Assembly (NCBI GenBank): GCA_007131625.1
Contig: SLQC01000071.1
Span: 1-6,938, forward strand
Reading direction: 5' to 3'
Source of the DNA: Balneolales bacterium
Lineage (GTDB): Bacteria > Bacteroidota > Rhodothermia > Balneolales > Natronogracilivirgulaceae
Length of the DNA: 6,938 bases
Part shown: piece by piece, positions 5,474 through 6,938 of the stretch
How the letters are laid out: every line of letters begins with the position of its first letter
How positions within the stretch are numbered: the stretch's first letter is position 1
Translations under genes and position numbers: made by a program
The notes under the pieces: generated by a model
The model's database searches: none
What the model was told of the DNA's origin: nothing
The model's input: the letters and a program-made list of their open reading frames with translations, nothing else

Positions 5474-6703
5474 TCACTGCTGTGCATCCAGCTCCTTTTT
5501 CTGACCGTAATTTCTGACGATATATTCGTCCAGCATCTTCCGGAAGGTTTCCCCGATATTGTCACCGGCAAGAGTAGAATGGTGCTCACCGTCGATGTAC
5601 ACCGGTGCTTTGGGCTCTTCGAAAGTCCCCGGAAGTGAAATCCCAATATTGGCATGTTTCGACTCACCCGGACCGTTTACTATACACCCCATTACTGCTA
5701 CGTTCATATCTTCCACTCCGGGGTAAACTTTCCGCCAAATCGGCATCATCTCAATAATATATTTGTGGATTTCATCAGCCAGTTCCTGAAAATAGGTGCT
5801 TTTTGTCCTGCCACACCCCGGGCAGGCGGCCACCTGCGGTATGAAGTTTCTGATACCAAGTGATTGCAGGATCTGCTGACAGGTTTTCACCTCTTCGGTT
5901 CGGTCACCGTTCGGTAAAGGAGTCAGAGAGACACGAATGGTGTCGCCAATTCCCTTTTGCAGCAAAATGGAGAGAGCGGCGGTACTCGCGACAATTCCTT
6001 TCATACCCATACCCGCTTCGGTCAGTCCCAAATGCAGCGGATAATCACACAGTCCGCCCAGCCGGTCGTATGCTTCGATCAGATCCTGGACACCCGACAA
6101 TTTGCAGCTGATAATGATCTTGTCGGAAGGGAGTCCGACCTCTTCGGCCAGCGCAGCGGAGCGCATGGCGCTTTCAATCATAGTATCCATCATGACCTCC
6201 CTGGCCGATTTCGGCTCTGGCAGATCGTTGTTGCGGTCCATCCGTTCGGCCAGCAGTTGTTGATCAAGTGATCCCCAATTCACACCAATACGCACCGGCT
6301 TCGCCCACCGGATAGCCTGTTCGATGATGGTTACAAAATTTTTATCACGGGTTCGTGTTCCCGTATTTCCCGGGTTGATACGATATTTGGCCAACAGTCG
6401 TGCACAATCCGGGTACTCTGTTAAAAGCACATGACCGTTATAGTGAAAATCACCAATAATCGGAACGTTGACACCCCGTTTTTCGAGTTCCTCTACGATA
6501 GCCGGCACCGCAAGGGCTGCCTCTTTGTTGTTAACCGTAATTCGTACCAATTCCGATCCGGCTTTGGCGAGCTGATCTATTTGCTCGATCGTCTCCGGGA
6601 TGTCCGCCGTATCGGTGTTTGTCATAGATTGCACAACGACAGGCGCATCACCTCCAATGGTGACACCGCCAACTTCTACAGGTATGGATTTTCTTCTGCT
6701 CAT
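5474..6703 (-). CDS. ispG: 4-hydroxy-3-methylbut-2-enyl diphosphate synthase (IspG/GcpE)
   Basis: An iron-sulfur enzyme of the MEP (non-mevalonate) isoprenoid pathway that converts 2-C-methyl-erythritol 2,4-cyclodiphosphate to HMBPP in the cytoplasm. From the chosen ATG it is 409 residues. The TIM-barrel part opens RRKSIPVEVGGVTIGGDAP and has VQSMTNTDT, VRITVNN, IGDFHYNGH, RINPGNTG and RIGVNWGS. The C-terminal domain carries the 4Fe-4S ligands Cys294 and Cys297 (ACPGCGRT), Cys340 (VMGCIVNGPGE) and Glu347. It is the short two-domain form, without the large central insertion of many Bacteroidota, chlamydial and plant enzymes. The insert between the second and third cysteine (42 residues, PIWRKVYPGVEDM) and the IDGE tail resemble alphaproteobacterial IspG. 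An in-frame TTG at 6727 would add eight residues; ATG was preferred because neither site has a clear Shine-Dalgarno and the family motif begins at once. The thioredoxin-like gene follows after 6 nt. Confidence 0.96.
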   Translation of the reverse strand: MSRRKSIPVEVGGVTIGGDAPVVVQSMTNTDTADIPETIEQIDQLAKAGSELVRITVNNKEAALAVPAIVEELEKRGVNVPIIGDFHYNGHVLLTEYPDCARLLAKYRINPGNTGTRTRDKNFVTIIEQAIRWAKPVRIGVNWGSLDQQLLAERMDRNNDLPEPKSAREVMMDTMIESAMRSAALAEEVGLPSDKIIISCKLSGVQDLIEAYDRLGGLCDYPLHLGLTEAGMGMKGIVASTAALSILLQKGIGDTIRVSLTPLPNGDRTEEVKTCQQILQSLGIRNFIPQVAACPGCGRTKSTYFQELADEIHKYIIEMMPIWRKVYPGVEDMNVAVMGCIVNGPGESKHANIGISLPGTFEEPKAPVYIDGEHHSTLAGDNIGETFRKMLDEYIVRNYGQKKELDAQQ

Positions 6704-6772
6704 CAAAACGCTATTTTCTGAGGTCAATTTCTAAGTAAACAAGACCTGTTACATTCCATGATCTGCAGCATT

Positions 6773-6787
6773 ACGGGTAAAACCCGT
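6773..6787 (-). terminator. Small perfect hairpin between the partial upstream gene and ispG
   Basis: ACGGGT and ACCCGT form a 6-bp perfect stem with a 3-nt loop, 14 nt past the stop of the upstream minus-strand gene and 69 nt before the ispG ATG. No T-run follows it on the minus strand, so it is weak as an intrinsic terminator. It could instead be an mRNA end-protecting or 5'-leader hairpin. It is listed because the stem is perfect and placed between genes. Confidence 0.28.
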
Positions 6788-6801
6788 CAACGTGAAGTGT
6801 T

Positions 6802-6938
6802 TTAATTTTTCTTGCTGAGTTCAAACAGAAGCCTTTTTTCTTCTGCGGTAAGCCCTTCGTAACCGGATTTGGAAATTTTGTCCAGGATCCGGTCAAGATC
6901 GTCCTGATCATGCTCATTCACAATTTCGGCATCCGTAA
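6802..6938 (-). CDS. C-terminal tail of a possible rhomboid-family protein, partial
   Basis: The last 44 residues of a protein whose start lies beyond the right edge of the window. The tail reads DDLDRILDKISKSGYEGLT and then AEEKRLLFELSKKN before a TAA. An 'ID-ILDKIS-KGY-SLT-EEK-LF--SKK' tail is commonly found at the C-terminus of rhomboid-family intramembrane proteases in Bacteroidota and relatives, which is the basis for the call. The membrane domain and catalytic Ser/His are not visible, and the same amphipathic tail could belong to another protein. It lies on the same strand as ispG, about 98 nt before its ATG. That the fragment is coding is fairly sure; its identity is moderate. Confidence 0.6.
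   Translation of the reverse strand, partial: TDAEIVNEHDQDDLDRILDKISKSGYEGLTAEEKRLLFELSKKN

Noticed and set aside
5422..5667. Minus-strand ORF spanning the ispG-thioredoxin junction
   Set aside because: It is an out-of-frame reading of the ispG 3' end. Both real genes in this stretch have strong family motifs in other frames.
5957..6271. Plus-strand ORF of 104 codons opposite ispG
   Set aside because: It is the antisense shadow of a highly conserved gene, with no recognisable motif.
6704..6727. TTG start giving an IspG longer by eight residues
   Set aside because: There is no better ribosome binding site and the start codon is rarer. It cannot be excluded, and is noted in the ispG entry.

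Overview
The window is a stretch of bacterial chromosome of moderate GC content with two short gene groups facing each other. Several things suggest a Bacteroidota-Rhodothermota-Balneolota type marine heterotroph: a secreted sulfatase next to a ceramidase-like hydrolase, a PabB with the GD-x-YEVNL form of its motif, starts with weak or no Shine-Dalgarno sequence, and a C-terminal tail of the kind seen on rhomboid-family proteins of that group. This placement is an inference. The IspG looks most like the alphaproteobacterial form, so the lineage is not settled.

Layout, plus strand: positions 2-262 hold the last 86 residues of a sulfatase whose 5' end lies outside the window. After 18 nt comes a secreted neutral/alkaline ceramidase-like hydrolase (281-1828). 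Together they look like the end of a catabolic operon acting on sulfated or acylated polymers or lipids outside the cytoplasm.

Middle: 1829-2246 has no intact gene. On the minus strand it reads as protein in three successive frames, as if a small gene directly after pabB had taken two single-base deletions. I cannot name it.

Layout, minus strand (right to left): the C-terminal tail of a possible rhomboid-family protein (6802-6938, partial), ispG of the MEP isoprenoid pathway (5474-6703), a membrane-anchored thioredoxin-fold protein in which both catalytic cysteines are serines (4931-5467), then after 130 nt pabC (3781-4800) and pabB (2247-3791), which overlap by 11 nt. PabB makes 4-amino-4-deoxychorismate from chorismate and PabC converts it to p-aminobenzoate for folate. 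The glutamine amidotransferase subunit PabA is not in the window. PabB and PabC each carry an unusual low-complexity polar insertion containing short degenerate DNA repeats.

The points most worth following up are the cysteine-less thioredoxin protein tightly joined to ispG, the substituted metal-site and nucleophile positions of the ceramidase-like enzyme, the paired insertions in PabB and PabC, and the frame-broken gene after pabB. I saw no CRISPR array, tRNA, rRNA, insertion sequence or defence system.
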